From an uncultured Clostridia bacterium (GTDB taxonomy: Bacteria; Bacillota; Clostridia; TANB77; CAG-508): a DNA stretch of 64,000 nt. The position numbers and the translations under genes are program-made. The stretch spans positions 77,857-141,856 of the forward strand of contig CAKOTF010000004.1 in NCBI GenBank assembly GCA_934120045.1, written 5' to 3'. Below the pieces are notes generated by a model that ran no database searches, was not told the origin of the DNA, and worked only from the letters and a program-made list of their open reading frames with translations. The stretch's first letter is position 1. Every line of letters starts with the position of its first letter. Positions 7,246-15,514 of the stretch are shown one piece after another.

Positions 7246-7983
7246 ATGAGAAATATAAAATTAACAATAGAATATGATGGAAAAGACTTCAATGGCTGGC
7301 AAAAACAGCCCAATAAATTAAATATTCAAGGAACAATAGAACAAGCAATAAAGAGCATAACAGGTGAAGATGTTGAATTAAATGCTTCTGGAAGAACAGA
7401 TGCTGGAGTTCATGCTCTTGGACAAGTGGCCAATTTTAAGACAAATTCACAAATTCCAATTGAAAAATTTGCTATAGCAATAAATTCAAGATTAAAAAAA
7501 TCTATAGTAATAAAAAAAGCAGAGGAAGTTGATGAAAGATTTCACAGTAGACTAAATTGTAAAAGAAAGACATATAGATATATAATAAATAATTCGCCAG
7601 AGGGAACTGCTATATATAGATATTTAGAAACACATATTCCACAAAAATTAAATGTAGAAAAGATGGAGAAAGCAGTTAAATATTTTATAGGAGAACATGA
7701 TTTTAAAGCATTTAAAGCAAGTGGAACAAGTAGCAAGAGTAGTGTTAGAATAATATATGATGCAAAAGTATATCAAAATGAAGATAAAATTTATATTGAA
7801 TTAACAGGAAATGGTTTTTTATATAATATGGTTAGAATTATTGCTGGAACACTTGTAGAAGTGGGATTAGAGAAAATAGAACCAGAAAAAATTGAAGAAA
7901 TAATAAAAGAAGGAAAAAGAGAAAATGCAGGAAAAACACTTCCTCCAAATGGTTTATATTTAGTAGATGTGAAATATGAGTAG
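7246..7983 (+). CDS. truA: tRNA pseudouridine(38-40) synthase TruA
   Basis: Converts uridines 38-40 of the tRNA anticodon arm to pseudouridine. 245 residues, normal length. The family start (IEYDG..F.GWQ.Q) and the catalytic loop GRTDAGVHALGQV with Asp52 are present, as is the C-terminal FLYNMVRII motif. The ATG at 7246 follows AGAGGGTG; the ATG four bases earlier is out of frame. It has no obvious promoter and probably reads through from cdaA. Confidence 0.96.
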   Translation: MRNIKLTIEYDGKDFNGWQKQPNKLNIQGTIEQAIKSITGEDVELNASGRTDAGVHALGQVANFKTNSQIPIEKFAIAINSRLKKSIVIKKAEEVDERFHSRLNCKRKTYRYIINNSPEGTAIYRYLETHIPQKLNVEKMEKAVKYFIGEHDFKAFKASGTSSKSSVRIIYDAKVYQNEDKIYIELTGNGFLYNMVRIIAGTLVEVGLEKIEPEKIEEIIKEGKRENAGKTLPPNGLYLVDVKYE

Positions 7984-8041
7984 CAAATTAAAAAGAAATT
8001 CATAATATATATAAATAATATTTATAAAAAGGGAGGTCTTT

Positions 8042-8473
8042 ATGAATTTCTTTTTAATTTTTGCCCTTATATTTTTTACAATAATAGTTGCAATATTTCT
8101 TCAAAAATTAGTAAATTCACCAATATTAATTGGATTATTATTTTTTTCAGTATTTATACTAATTTCAGCAATTACTGGAAATACTAATTTTATTATTGTT
8201 TCAGTAGTTTTAGGTATAATAGCATTTATATCTGCATTTCTATTTTGTATAGTTTCAAGATGTAATTTCTTTGATAATTGTAATAATAGTAATGATTTTA
8301 GTACTGCAAATTTAAATACTACTAATAATACCTGCTCATGTTCATCATCACAACCTTTAACAATTTTAAATAGTGATGGTGAAATAGTTGCAAGGATAAA
8401 TGGAGACAATGTTACATGTACATCTCAGCAAAATGATAATAATTCATGTTTTAGAAGTTATAGACATAGTTAA
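8042..8473 (+). CDS. small membrane protein with Cys-rich tail
   Basis: 143 residues. About three hydrophobic helices (3-20, 27-46, 49-72) resemble, from memory, the short DUF2651-type membrane proteins of Firmicutes. They are followed by a Ser/Asn/Cys-rich soluble tail (CNFFDNCNN, CSCSSS, CTS, SCF: seven cysteines after residue 75). The AGGGAGGT ribosome site fixes the start. Preceded by truA with a 58-base gap, no terminator seen, followed by a terminator shared with the convergent asnS. Function unknown; the Cys tail could bind metal or form disulfides outside the cell. Confidence 0.6.
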   Translation: MNFFLIFALIFFTIIVAIFLQKLVNSPILIGLLFFSVFILISAITGNTNFIIVSVVLGIIAFISAFLFCIVSRCNFFDNCNNSNDFSTANLNTTNNTCSCSSSQPLTILNSDGEIVARINGDNVTCTSQQNDNNSCFRSYRHS

Positions 8474-8502
8474 AAAGACTCAATAGTAAATATTGAGTCT
8501 TT
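8474..8502. terminator. bidirectional terminator
   Basis: AAGACTCAATA / TATTGAGTCTT, loop GTAAA, with A/T-runs on both flanks. Lies between convergent genes (8473 stop on plus, 8512 stop of asnS on minus) and can serve both. Confidence 0.8.
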
Positions 8503-8511
8503 AAGATTTTA

Positions 8512-9900
8512 TTAAAAATCACAATTGTTTGGTGTTCTTGGATATGGAATAACATCTCTAATATTTTCAATTCCTGTAATATACATTAATAATCTTTCGA
8601 AACCAAGTCCGAAACCAGAATGGATATTTGTACCATATTTTCTTAATTCAAGATACCAATATAATGGATCTGTTTCAATTCCCATTTGTTTCATACGTGC
8701 AACTAGTTTGTCATAATCTTCTTCTCTTTGAGAACCACCCATAATTTCACCAGCACCTGGAACTTCAAGGTCAACTGCAGCAACAGTTTTTCCATCTGGG
8801 TTTAATTTCATATAATATGATTTAATATCTTTTGGCCAATTCTTAACAAATACAGGACCATTAAAATATTCTGTAATATATTTTTCATGTTCTTTGGCTA
8901 AATCTTCACCATAATCTGGTTGAAATTCCCATGTTCTATCAGCTTTTTTCAAAATATCTATAACATCTTTGTGGTCAATTCTAACGAAATCAGAATTTAA
9001 TAATTTTGTTAATTTATCTTTTAATCCTTTTTCTATAAAATTATCACAGAAATCAATTTCTTCAGGACAATGTTCTAAAACATAATTTACAATATATTTT
9101 AAACAATCTTCTTCAATATCCATTAAACCATCTAAATCACAGAAAGATATTTCAGGTTCAATCATCCAAAATTCATTTGCATGTGTTTTTGTATTTGAAT
9201 TTTCACTTCTTAATGTTGGTCCAAAAGTATAAATTTTTCCAAATGCAGAAGCAAATGTTTCACCATGCAATTGTCCAGAACCTGTTATATATGCTTTTTT
9301 ACCAAATAAATCTTCTGAGAAATCAACTTTTCCATCTTTTTTTGGTAAATCTTCATCAAGATTTAATGTTGTTAATTTAAACATTTCAGCAGAACCTTCA
9401 CAATCGGCACAAGTTATTATAGGTGTATGAACATATACATATCCACGTTCTTGAAAATATTGGTGAATTGCAAATGCTGCAATACTTCTAATTCTAAAAA
9501 CAGCATTAAATGTATTTGTTCTTGGTCTTAAATGTGCAATAGTTCTTAAATATTCAAATGAATGTCTTTTCTTTTGAAGAGGATAATCTGTAGGGCATAG
9601 ACTTTCAATTTCTATAGATGTTGCTTGAATTTCAAATGGTTGTTTTGCATTTTCTGTTATGACAACATTTCCAGTAACTTTTATAGTTGAGCTTATTGTA
9701 AGCTTTGTAATCTCATTAAAATTTGTTAAATTATTATTAAAAACAATTTGAACATTTTTAAAAAAAGAACCATCATTTAGTTCTATAAATCCAAATGTTT
9801 TTGAATCTCTAATAGTTTTTGTCCATCCTTCAAGTGTAACTTCTTTATTTGCATATTCAGAAGTTTTTCTAAATAAATCTTTTATTGCTACATTAGTCAT
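8512..9900 (-). CDS. asnS: asparaginyl-tRNA synthetase
   Basis: Class IIb aminoacyl-tRNA synthetase that charges tRNA-Asn. 462 residues, normal length. An N-terminal OB-fold anticodon domain (~15-105, EVTLEGW..T.RDSKTFGFIELNDG) is followed by the class II catalytic core with motif 2 (FGPTLRSENSNTKTHANEF) and motif 3 (GFGLGFERLLMYITG), ending in the typical PRTPNNCDF tail. The ATG follows AAGGAA. Monocistronic; promoter at 9935-9963. No T-box-like leader fits in the short upstream region. Confidence 0.97.
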   Translation of the reverse strand: MTNVAIKDLFRKTSEYANKEVTLEGWTKTIRDSKTFGFIELNDGSFFKNVQIVFNNNLTNFNEITKLTISSTIKVTGNVVITENAKQPFEIQATSIEIESLCPTDYPLQKKRHSFEYLRTIAHLRPRTNTFNAVFRIRSIAAFAIHQYFQERGYVYVHTPIITCADCEGSAEMFKLTTLNLDEDLPKKDGKVDFSEDLFGKKAYITGSGQLHGETFASAFGKIYTFGPTLRSENSNTKTHANEFWMIEPEISFCDLDGLMDIEEDCLKYIVNYVLEHCPEEIDFCDNFIEKGLKDKLTKLLNSDFVRIDHKDVIDILKKADRTWEFQPDYGEDLAKEHEKYITEYFNGPVFVKNWPKDIKSYYMKLNPDGKTVAAVDLEVPGAGEIMGGSQREEDYDKLVARMKQMGIETDPLYWYLELRKYGTNIHSGFGLGFERLLMYITGIENIRDVIPYPRTPNNCDF

Positions 9901-9934
9901 AAAAATTCCTTCTTTCTATTGTTTGTATGCCCAA

Positions 9935-9963
9935 ATTATACAATATTATATGGAATTTTACAA
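9935..9963 (-). promoter_or_regulatory. asnS promoter
   Basis: Minus strand TTGTAA (9958-9963), 17 bases, TATAAT (9935-9940), about 35 bases before the asnS ATG. A second TATAAT overlaps the spacer. Confidence 0.65.
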
Positions 9964-10010
9964 GTAAAATCACAAAATTTATCGACCAATGATTCGACTA
10001 AAAAAAAGTC

Positions 10011-10039
10011 TTGCATAAAATTAGATTACATTATATAAT
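10011..10039 (+). promoter_or_regulatory. promoter of tetR-acyl-CoA synthetase unit
   Basis: TTGCAT (10011-10016), 17 bases, TATAAT (10034-10039). The ~100-base leader to the TetR gene and an imperfect TCGA..TCGA repeat at 9982-9997 are possible places for autoregulation. Confidence 0.65.
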
Positions 10040-10144
10040 AGGCATATATAAAATGATGTAATTTGAGAAAAAAGAAAATGTAAAAAATTGAGAAAGTGTG
10101 AGTTTTTTTACATATATATACCTTAGAAAAGGAATGAAGGAATA

Positions 10145-10714
10145 ATGAATAAAACCAAGAGAAAAATATTTGAAACTTCAATGAAGTTATTTGCAGAAAA
10201 AGGATATGATGCAACAAGTATAGAAGAAATAACAGCAACAGTAGGAGTAGCAAAAGGAACATTATATTATCATTTTGCTAGCAAAGAAGAAATATTTAAT
10301 TTTTTAATTGAAGAAGGAATAAGATTATTACAAAATAGTGTTGATATAAAAACAGCAAAACATAGTAATTATATAGATAAAATAAAAGCAATTGTATTAA
10401 TACAAATAAAAATAGTAGAAAAATATGAAAACATTATAACAATAATATTAAGCCAATTTTGGGGAACAGAACAAAGAAACAAAAAATGTCAAAGCCTTGT
10501 ATATGAATATATTGGTCAAATTGAAAAAATAGTTCAAGAAGGAATAGAAAAAGGTGAAATAAAAGATGGAGACACAAGGGCAATAGCATCAGAAATATAT
10601 GGATTAATTTGTTCAACACTTGTTTATAAAAAAAGAGAAGGCGAAAACATTGATGTAATGCGTTTATATCATGAATATGAAAATACTGTAATAAATGGAT
10701 TAAGAGTAAAGTAG
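10145..10714 (+). CDS. TetR/AcrR-family transcriptional regulator
   Basis: 189 residues, one-component regulator. The N-terminal helix-turn-helix (about 8-52) has the family pattern: A...F.E.GYDATSI.EI....GVAKGTLYYHF.SKE.IF. The C-terminal ligand-binding/dimer domain is all-helical and specific to the protein. Shine-Dalgarno AAGGAATGAAGGA precedes the ATG. The acyl-CoA synthetase gene starts 61 bases downstream on the same strand, so a role in controlling fatty-acid activation in response to acyl-CoA or fatty acid is a reasonable inference (FadR/FapR-like logic) but not shown. Confidence 0.88.
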   Translation: MNKTKRKIFETSMKLFAEKGYDATSIEEITATVGVAKGTLYYHFASKEEIFNFLIEEGIRLLQNSVDIKTAKHSNYIDKIKAIVLIQIKIVEKYENIITIILSQFWGTEQRNKKCQSLVYEYIGQIEKIVQEGIEKGEIKDGDTRAIASEIYGLICSTLVYKKREGENIDVMRLYHEYENTVINGLRVK

Positions 10715-10774
10715 TATGAAAAATTTTATTACAATGTGCGTTTTAGAGAATCGAGAAAGGAAATATAAAATAAA

Positions 10775-12493
10775 ATGGAAACAAAATCAAGAAAAATGAA
10801 ATTTACAGATTTAAAAGATATGTTAAACCAAACAGGAGAAGTATATGGAGATAGACCAGCATATATATTTAAAACAGAAGAAAAAGGAAAATTTAGAACA
10901 ATAACACATAAAGAATTTAGAGAAAATATAAATGCATTAGGAACAACATTAATTCAAATGGGATTAAAAGATAAAAGAATTGCACTTATTTCAGAAAACA
11001 GATATGAATGGGAACTTTCATATTTAGCAGTTGCATCAGGTGTTGGTGTAATAGTACCATTAGATAAAGCATTGCCAGATAATGAACTTGAAAGTTTAAT
11101 ACTTCGTTCACAAGTTGAAGCAATAATATATTCATCAAAATATGATGTGATAATGAATACATTAAGAGAAAAGAAAAATACTAATTTAAAATATTTTATT
11201 TCAATGGACTTAGAAGAAAACACACAAGGAATTTATGCAGAAAAAGCATTAGTTGAAAAAGGAAAAAAATTATTAACAGATGGAAATAAAACATATATAG
11301 ATGCAAAAATAGATTCTGAAAAAATGGGAATAATGTTATTTACATCTGGTACAACAGCAATGTCAAAAGCTGTAATGTTATCACATAAAAATTTAGTAAC
11401 AAATGTTATGGATATAATTCAAAGATTTGATTTAACTGATGAAGATAGATTTTTATCATTTTTACCATTACACCATGTATTTGAATGTACAGTTGGATTT
11501 TTATATCCAATATCAATTGGTGGATCAATTGCATTTTGTGAAGGTGTAAAACACATGGCAGAAAACATAAAAGAATTTGAAATAACAGCAATGATATCTG
11601 TTCCAGCAGTATTTGATATTATCTATAGAAAAGTAATGAAAACTATAGAGAAAAAAGGAAAACTAGCTAATTTAGAAAAAGGAAAGAAAGTTTCTCAATT
11701 CTTATTAAAAATGAAAATTGATTTAAGAAAACAATTATTCAAAGAAGTACATGAAAGTTTAGGACCAAAACTAAAATTAGTAGTAACAGGAGGTGCAGCA
11801 TTAGATCCTGAAACAGAGAAAGGATTTAATGATTTAGGATTTGATGTAGAACAAGGATATGGTTTAACAGAAACTGCACCAGTAATTGCAGCAGAAACAC
11901 CAAAATGTAGAAGACTTGGTTCTATAGGAAAGAAATTTCCAAGTGTAGAAGTAAAAATAGAGGATCCAGATGAAGAAGGAGTAGGAGAATTAATGGCAAA
12001 AGGACCATCTATAATGTTAGGATATTATGAAAATGAAGAAGCAACAAAATCAGCATTAGAATCTGATGGATGGTTCCATACAGGAGATTTAGCAAGAATT
12101 GATAAAGACGGATTTATATATATTTCAGGAAGAAAGAAAAGTGTTATAGTATTAAACAATGGAAAAAATGTATTTCCAGAAGAAATTGAAACATTACTAA
12201 ACAAAGTAGAAGGAATAAAAGAAACATTTGTATTTGAGAAAAAGGAAGACGATGGTGATGTTAAAGTTTGTGTAGAGATTGTATATGACAAGGAATTAAT
12301 AAAAGATTTATATCATATAGAAGGAGAAGAAAACATAAAAGAATTTTTATGGAATAAAGTAAAAGAAGTGAATAAACTAATGCCAAAATACAAATATGTT
12401 AGGGAAATGGTTATAACAGAAGAACCATTAATAAAAACTACAACATTGAAAATTAAAAGACATGAAGAATTAAAAAAAGTATTAGGAAAATAA
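10775..12493 (+). CDS. AMP-forming long-chain acyl-CoA synthetase-like ligase
   Basis: ANL-superfamily enzyme: activates a carboxylic acid, probably a fatty acid, as acyl-adenylate and transfers it to CoA (or another thiol). 572 residues. Visible: the A3/P-loop motif LFTSGTTAMSKAVMLSH (~187-203; the common G-x-PKG is A-M-SKA here), YGLTETAP (~360), the hinge-side GDLARID (~437) and the GRKKSVIVLNNGKNVFPEEIE stretch before the C-terminal lid with a conserved near-terminal Lys (TTLKIKRHE). Most like FadD-type LACS. It follows the TetR gene and ends with a strong terminator. Confidence 0.88.
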   Translation: METKSRKMKFTDLKDMLNQTGEVYGDRPAYIFKTEEKGKFRTITHKEFRENINALGTTLIQMGLKDKRIALISENRYEWELSYLAVASGVGVIVPLDKALPDNELESLILRSQVEAIIYSSKYDVIMNTLREKKNTNLKYFISMDLEENTQGIYAEKALVEKGKKLLTDGNKTYIDAKIDSEKMGIMLFTSGTTAMSKAVMLSHKNLVTNVMDIIQRFDLTDEDRFLSFLPLHHVFECTVGFLYPISIGGSIAFCEGVKHMAENIKEFEITAMISVPAVFDIIYRKVMKTIEKKGKLANLEKGKKVSQFLLKMKIDLRKQLFKEVHESLGPKLKLVVTGGAALDPETEKGFNDLGFDVEQGYGLTETAPVIAAETPKCRRLGSIGKKFPSVEVKIEDPDEEGVGELMAKGPSIMLGYYENEEATKSALESDGWFHTGDLARIDKDGFIYISGRKKSVIVLNNGKNVFPEEIETLLNKVEGIKETFVFEKKEDDGDVKVCVEIVYDKELIKDLYHIEGEENIKEFLWNKVKEVNKLMPKYKYVREMVITEEPLIKTTTLKIKRHEELKKVLGK

Positions 12494-12503
12494 ATATTAC
12501 AGC

Positions 12504-12548
12504 AATATTACAAGATGTAAAAAAATATTACATCTTGTAATATTTTTG
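12504..12548 (+). terminator. terminator after acyl-CoA synthetase
   Basis: Perfect 17-bp stem (12504-12520/12528-12544) with a 7-base A-rich loop; the end of the right arm merges into a T-run. Confidence 0.85.
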
Positions 12549-12583
12549 TAATATAAATGTAAACAAAAAATAGGAATAAATGC

Positions 12584-12612
12584 TTGTAGTTTTACGGAAA
12601 CTAGTATATAAT
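12584..12612 (+). promoter_or_regulatory. promoter of the E/K-rich protein gene
   Basis: TTGTAG (12584-12589), 17 bases, TATAAT (12607-12612), 48 bases before the ATG, which has GAGGAGGGA as ribosome site. Confidence 0.65.
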
Positions 12613-12660
12613 AAAAAAGAATAATAATTTTAGACGACAGAGAAAGAGGAGGGATTTGCA

Positions 12661-13692
12661 ATGTCAAGGAGATCTAAATCTGGCATAGTAAATGTACGAA
12701 TGGTAATAACAGAGGAAAAAATATTATCAAACATAGATAAAGTACAAAAATTAATAAATCCAAAAAGCAAAAAGCAAATAGTTCAATTTGAAGATGATAC
12801 TTATTTTAAAGACTTAATTGAATCTATAAAAGCTTATTTAATAGAATATCCAAAAAAGAAGAACTTTCCAGTAAGTGTATATAAAGCTTCATATGAATTA
12901 GTTGAATTTGCAACAAATCAATTTGAAGAAAATACAAAAAAAGTTGAAGAATTAATTCGTCAAAGAGAAGAAAATATTGCATTAGCAGGACAATTAAAAG
13001 ATTTAATTGAAATAGTAGAAAATAAAACTGATGATTGGAAAGATAGAATTTCTGAAGCAGAAGAAGAAGGTAAATTTTCAGAAGATGTTATAGATACTTT
13101 AAAACTTGTTGGAAAAGATAAAACAAGAAAAAGTCAAAATTATCAAGATGCATTAAAATTGTTAAATGCAAGAGTAAATAACTTAGAATCAAATCTTCAT
13201 ATTGAAATAGATATGGAAAGAATTGAAGATAGATCTAAAGCGTTAAGTTATATTGGAATAGAAGTTGCAGAAGCATTAAAAGTAATTCCAAAGCCTGTAG
13301 ATTTTGGAATTGCAGTAAGTGAAAATGAAAAAGTACAAGAAGAAGTAAAAATTGAAGAGATTGCAAAAGCACAAGAAGTTGAAAAGATTGAAGAAAAGAA
13401 AACAGAAAAAATAGAAAAAGTTGTAGAAGCTCCAAAAGAAAAAAATGCTGAGAAAAAGGTCGTTTCACAAGTTGTTGATATTGAAGAAACAAAACCAATA
13501 AGTGAATTAGTTGATATGTATGAAGAAAATAATAAAGCAGAAGAATATGAAAAATCAATTATGTTTGAAAAGAAACCATCTTTATGGCAAAAATTCAAAA
13601 AATCAAAATTTGCAAGGGCTATATCATATGTTTTCAAAATTAGAATTAGAATTGAATTACCAAATGCTTTACCAGAAGGTAGAGGAGAATAA
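12661..13692 (+). CDS. hypothetical coiled-coil, E/K-rich protein
   Basis: 343 residues, not recognised. Residues ~1-215 look helical with heptad-like stretches (e.g. FEENTKKVEELIRQREENIALAG); 216-285 is a low-complexity Glu/Lys linker; 300-343 is a basic tail (SLWQKFKKSKFARAISYVF) ending in acid residues. No signal peptide or membrane helix is evident. The layout recalls cytoplasmic scaffold proteins, but no function can be assigned. It has its own promoter and terminator, so it is monocistronic. Confidence 0.7.
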   Translation: MSRRSKSGIVNVRMVITEEKILSNIDKVQKLINPKSKKQIVQFEDDTYFKDLIESIKAYLIEYPKKKNFPVSVYKASYELVEFATNQFEENTKKVEELIRQREENIALAGQLKDLIEIVENKTDDWKDRISEAEEEGKFSEDVIDTLKLVGKDKTRKSQNYQDALKLLNARVNNLESNLHIEIDMERIEDRSKALSYIGIEVAEALKVIPKPVDFGIAVSENEKVQEEVKIEEIAKAQEVEKIEEKKTEKIEKVVEAPKEKNAEKKVVSQVVDIEETKPISELVDMYEENNKAEEYEKSIMFEKKPSLWQKFKKSKFARAISYVFKIRIRIELPNALPEGRGE

Positions 13693-13729
13693 AATAATGC
13701 TCTAATATTAGTTGCTGAGTGAAAGAGGA

Positions 13730-13766
13730 AAAACGAATGTATGTTGAAATAATACGTTCGTTTTTG
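13730..13766 (+). terminator. terminator
   Basis: AAAACGAATGTAT / ATACGTTCGTTTT stem (one G-T pair) with a T-run, after the E/K-rich protein gene. Confidence 0.75.
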
Positions 13767-13781
13767 TGATATATATAAAAC

Positions 13782-13810
13782 CCCCAGAAATCTTAATAAG
13801 ACTTCTGGGG
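13782..13810 (-). terminator. terminator of the LRV-repeat gene
   Basis: CCCCAGAA..../TTCTGGGG stem; on the minus strand it is followed by GTTTTATATAT. It lies just after the minus-strand stop at 13818. Confidence 0.75.
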
Positions 13811-13817
13811 TAAATGT

Positions 13818-14657
13818 TTATACTATAGGAAATTTTTTAGACTGTTGACGAAATCGAATCATATCAATTGTACCAATGGCGTTATCATGAATCGAAGGGT
13901 CTTTATCATTAGAAAATTTTTTTAGAATTTCAAGTGGTGTATTAAAATTTCTTGCAACAATTGCACGAACAGAAGGATTTTCATCATTAGAAAGTATTAC
14001 AAGAATTTCAGGCGGAATTGATGGAGCACCAGCAATTCGGCAACGAAATTCGGAATTTTTATCCCCGGCAAGTTTTACAAGAGTTTCAAAAGGTGTATGA
14101 GGATTAGTGAAAACCTCATAACGGACACCGGTGCTTGCATCATTAGAAAGTTGTACAAGTGTTTCAGCAGAAGTGATTGGATTACAAGCAACTTCAAGAC
14201 GAACCCTAACATTTTCATCATTGGCAAGTTTGGCGAGGATTTCAACAGAATTTGTACGTTGGTTGGATGCAACAGCCTCACGGACTTCAACATTTTTATC
14301 ATTAGACAAAAAAAGTAAAATTTCAATAGGGGTCATAGAGTTGTAAGCTACATATTGGCGAACATCTATACTTTTATCATTAGACAAAATGGTAAATGTT
14401 TCAGCAGAAGTATTTGAATTTTTTGCAACGATGCAACGAACCCTTACATTTTTATCAGTAGCCAAAAGTGCAAGTGCTTCAGCAGAAGCATTTATGTTAT
14501 TTGCAACGGCGCGACGAACAGATACATTTTTATCCATTGAGAGAAATTCTAATACCTTAACTGGAGTATTATAGTCCTTTGCAATATTTCTACGAACAGG
14601 AACAGATACATCGGCTCGCTTGAGGTAGTTAATAATGGACTTATAAGACTTTTTCAT
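13818..14657 (-). CDS. LRV/HEAT-like repeat protein
   Basis: 279 residues, made of about ten tandem 26-residue repeats of the form (N)TPxEILxxLSNDKNxxVRxxVAxN, which match the leucine-rich-repeat-variant (LRV) pattern and form a helical solenoid. Such proteins are thought to bind proteins; no enzyme motif is present. I use the ATG at 14657, 8 bases after GGAGG; the open frame continues to a TTG 15 bases upstream inside that site. G+C is visibly higher than in neighbours (about 45% in 14461-14520), which suggests acquisition from elsewhere. Monocistronic. Confidence 0.75.
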   Translation of the reverse strand: MKKSYKSIINYLKRADVSVPVRRNIAKDYNTPVKVLEFLSMDKNVSVRRAVANNINASAEALALLATDKNVRVRCIVAKNSNTSAETFTILSNDKSIDVRQYVAYNSMTPIEILLFLSNDKNVEVREAVASNQRTNSVEILAKLANDENVRVRLEVACNPITSAETLVQLSNDASTGVRYEVFTNPHTPFETLVKLAGDKNSEFRCRIAGAPSIPPEILVILSNDENPSVRAIVARNFNTPLEILKKFSNDKDPSIHDNAIGTIDMIRFRQQSKKFPIV

Positions 14658-14769
14658 AAAATTATCCTCCAAAAAATGTTTTGATTATGTTGCTATTTGG
14701 TATATTTAAATACCAACAAAGGGAGAAAAAAGGAAATATATATAATAAGCATTTTAAGCTTGTGTGACT

Positions 14770-14798
14770 ATTTTACAATAATTTTATAACTGTGTCAA
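14770..14798 (-). promoter_or_regulatory. promoter of the LRV-repeat gene
   Basis: Minus strand TTGACA (14793-14798), 17 bases, TAAAAT (14770-14775). A TTGGTAT/ATACCAA inverted repeat at 14697-14716 lies in the leader and could be an operator. Confidence 0.65.
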
Positions 14799-14905
14799 GT
14801 TATATACAGATATAATAAAAATGAAAGGGATTGATAGTGAGAAAAATATAATAAGGTGGTAAAGAAAATTATATAGCTATAATTAAAATTGGATAAATAT
14901 AAAAA

Positions 14906-15358
14906 CTAAATAATATTTTCATACTTATTGCCATGAATATATATATCTAAAATTCGTAAATTTTCATCATTATCATCTTTATGAAAAACAATTTCAATAT
15001 AATCTTTTGGAAGAGCATCTTTTATCAATTCTCCCCATTCAATAATGGAAATTCCAGAATTAAAATATTCATCTCCACCTATTGCGTAAAATTCATCAAC
15101 ATCTTCAAGACGATAAACATCAAAATGGAAAATTGAAATGTTTTCATTTTTATATTCGTTTATTATAGTAAATGTGGGGCTTGAAATTTCTTTATCAAGA
15201 TTAAAATAACTTAGAAAACCTTCTGTAAATTTTGTTTTTCCAGAACCTAATTCTCCTGTAAGAACAATTATATCACCTATATTCAATTTACTTGCTATTT
15301 GTACAGCAAGTTTTTTTGTTTCATTTTCATTATGTGAAATATATCTAATACTTTTCAT
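14906..15358 (-). CDS. tsaE: tRNA t6A modification ATPase TsaE
   Basis: Part of the TsaB/D/E complex making N6-threonylcarbamoyl-adenosine at position 37 of ANN-decoding tRNAs. 150 residues, normal length. Walker A is GELGSGKT at 35-42; the family SSPTFTIINEY and HFDVYRLED motifs and the IIEWGE strand follow. ATG preceded by AAAGGA. In many Firmicutes tsaE is clustered with tsaB/rimI/tsaD; here it stands alone between an LRV gene and the giant synthase on the other strand. Confidence 0.95.
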   Translation of the reverse strand: MKSIRYISHNENETKKLAVQIASKLNIGDIIVLTGELGSGKTKFTEGFLSYFNLDKEISSPTFTIINEYKNENISIFHFDVYRLEDVDEFYAIGGDEYFNSGISIIEWGELIKDALPKDYIEIVFHKDDNDENLRILDIYIHGNKYENII

Positions 15359-15381
15359 TTTTCTATCCTTTCAATAGCTAT

Positions 15382-15410
15382 ATTTTACAATAATTTATGA
15401 AATTTGTAAA
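15382..15410 (-). promoter_or_regulatory. tsaE promoter
   Basis: Minus strand TTTACA (15405-15410), 17 bases, TAAAAT (15382-15387), about 25 bases before the tsaE start. Confidence 0.6.
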
Positions 15411-15514
15411 GAAGTAACAAATATTGAAAAAGAAAATCATAATATCCAAGAATTGAATAAAAAAATTCACCATTGCCAATAATAGTAATAAAAAGCGCAA
15501 GGAGTGGATTTTCT

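Noticed and set aside
9982..9997. TCGACCAATGATTCGA imperfect palindrome as a TetR operator
   Set aside because: Too short and imperfect and not repeated upstream of another gene; only mentioned as a possible site under the promoter.
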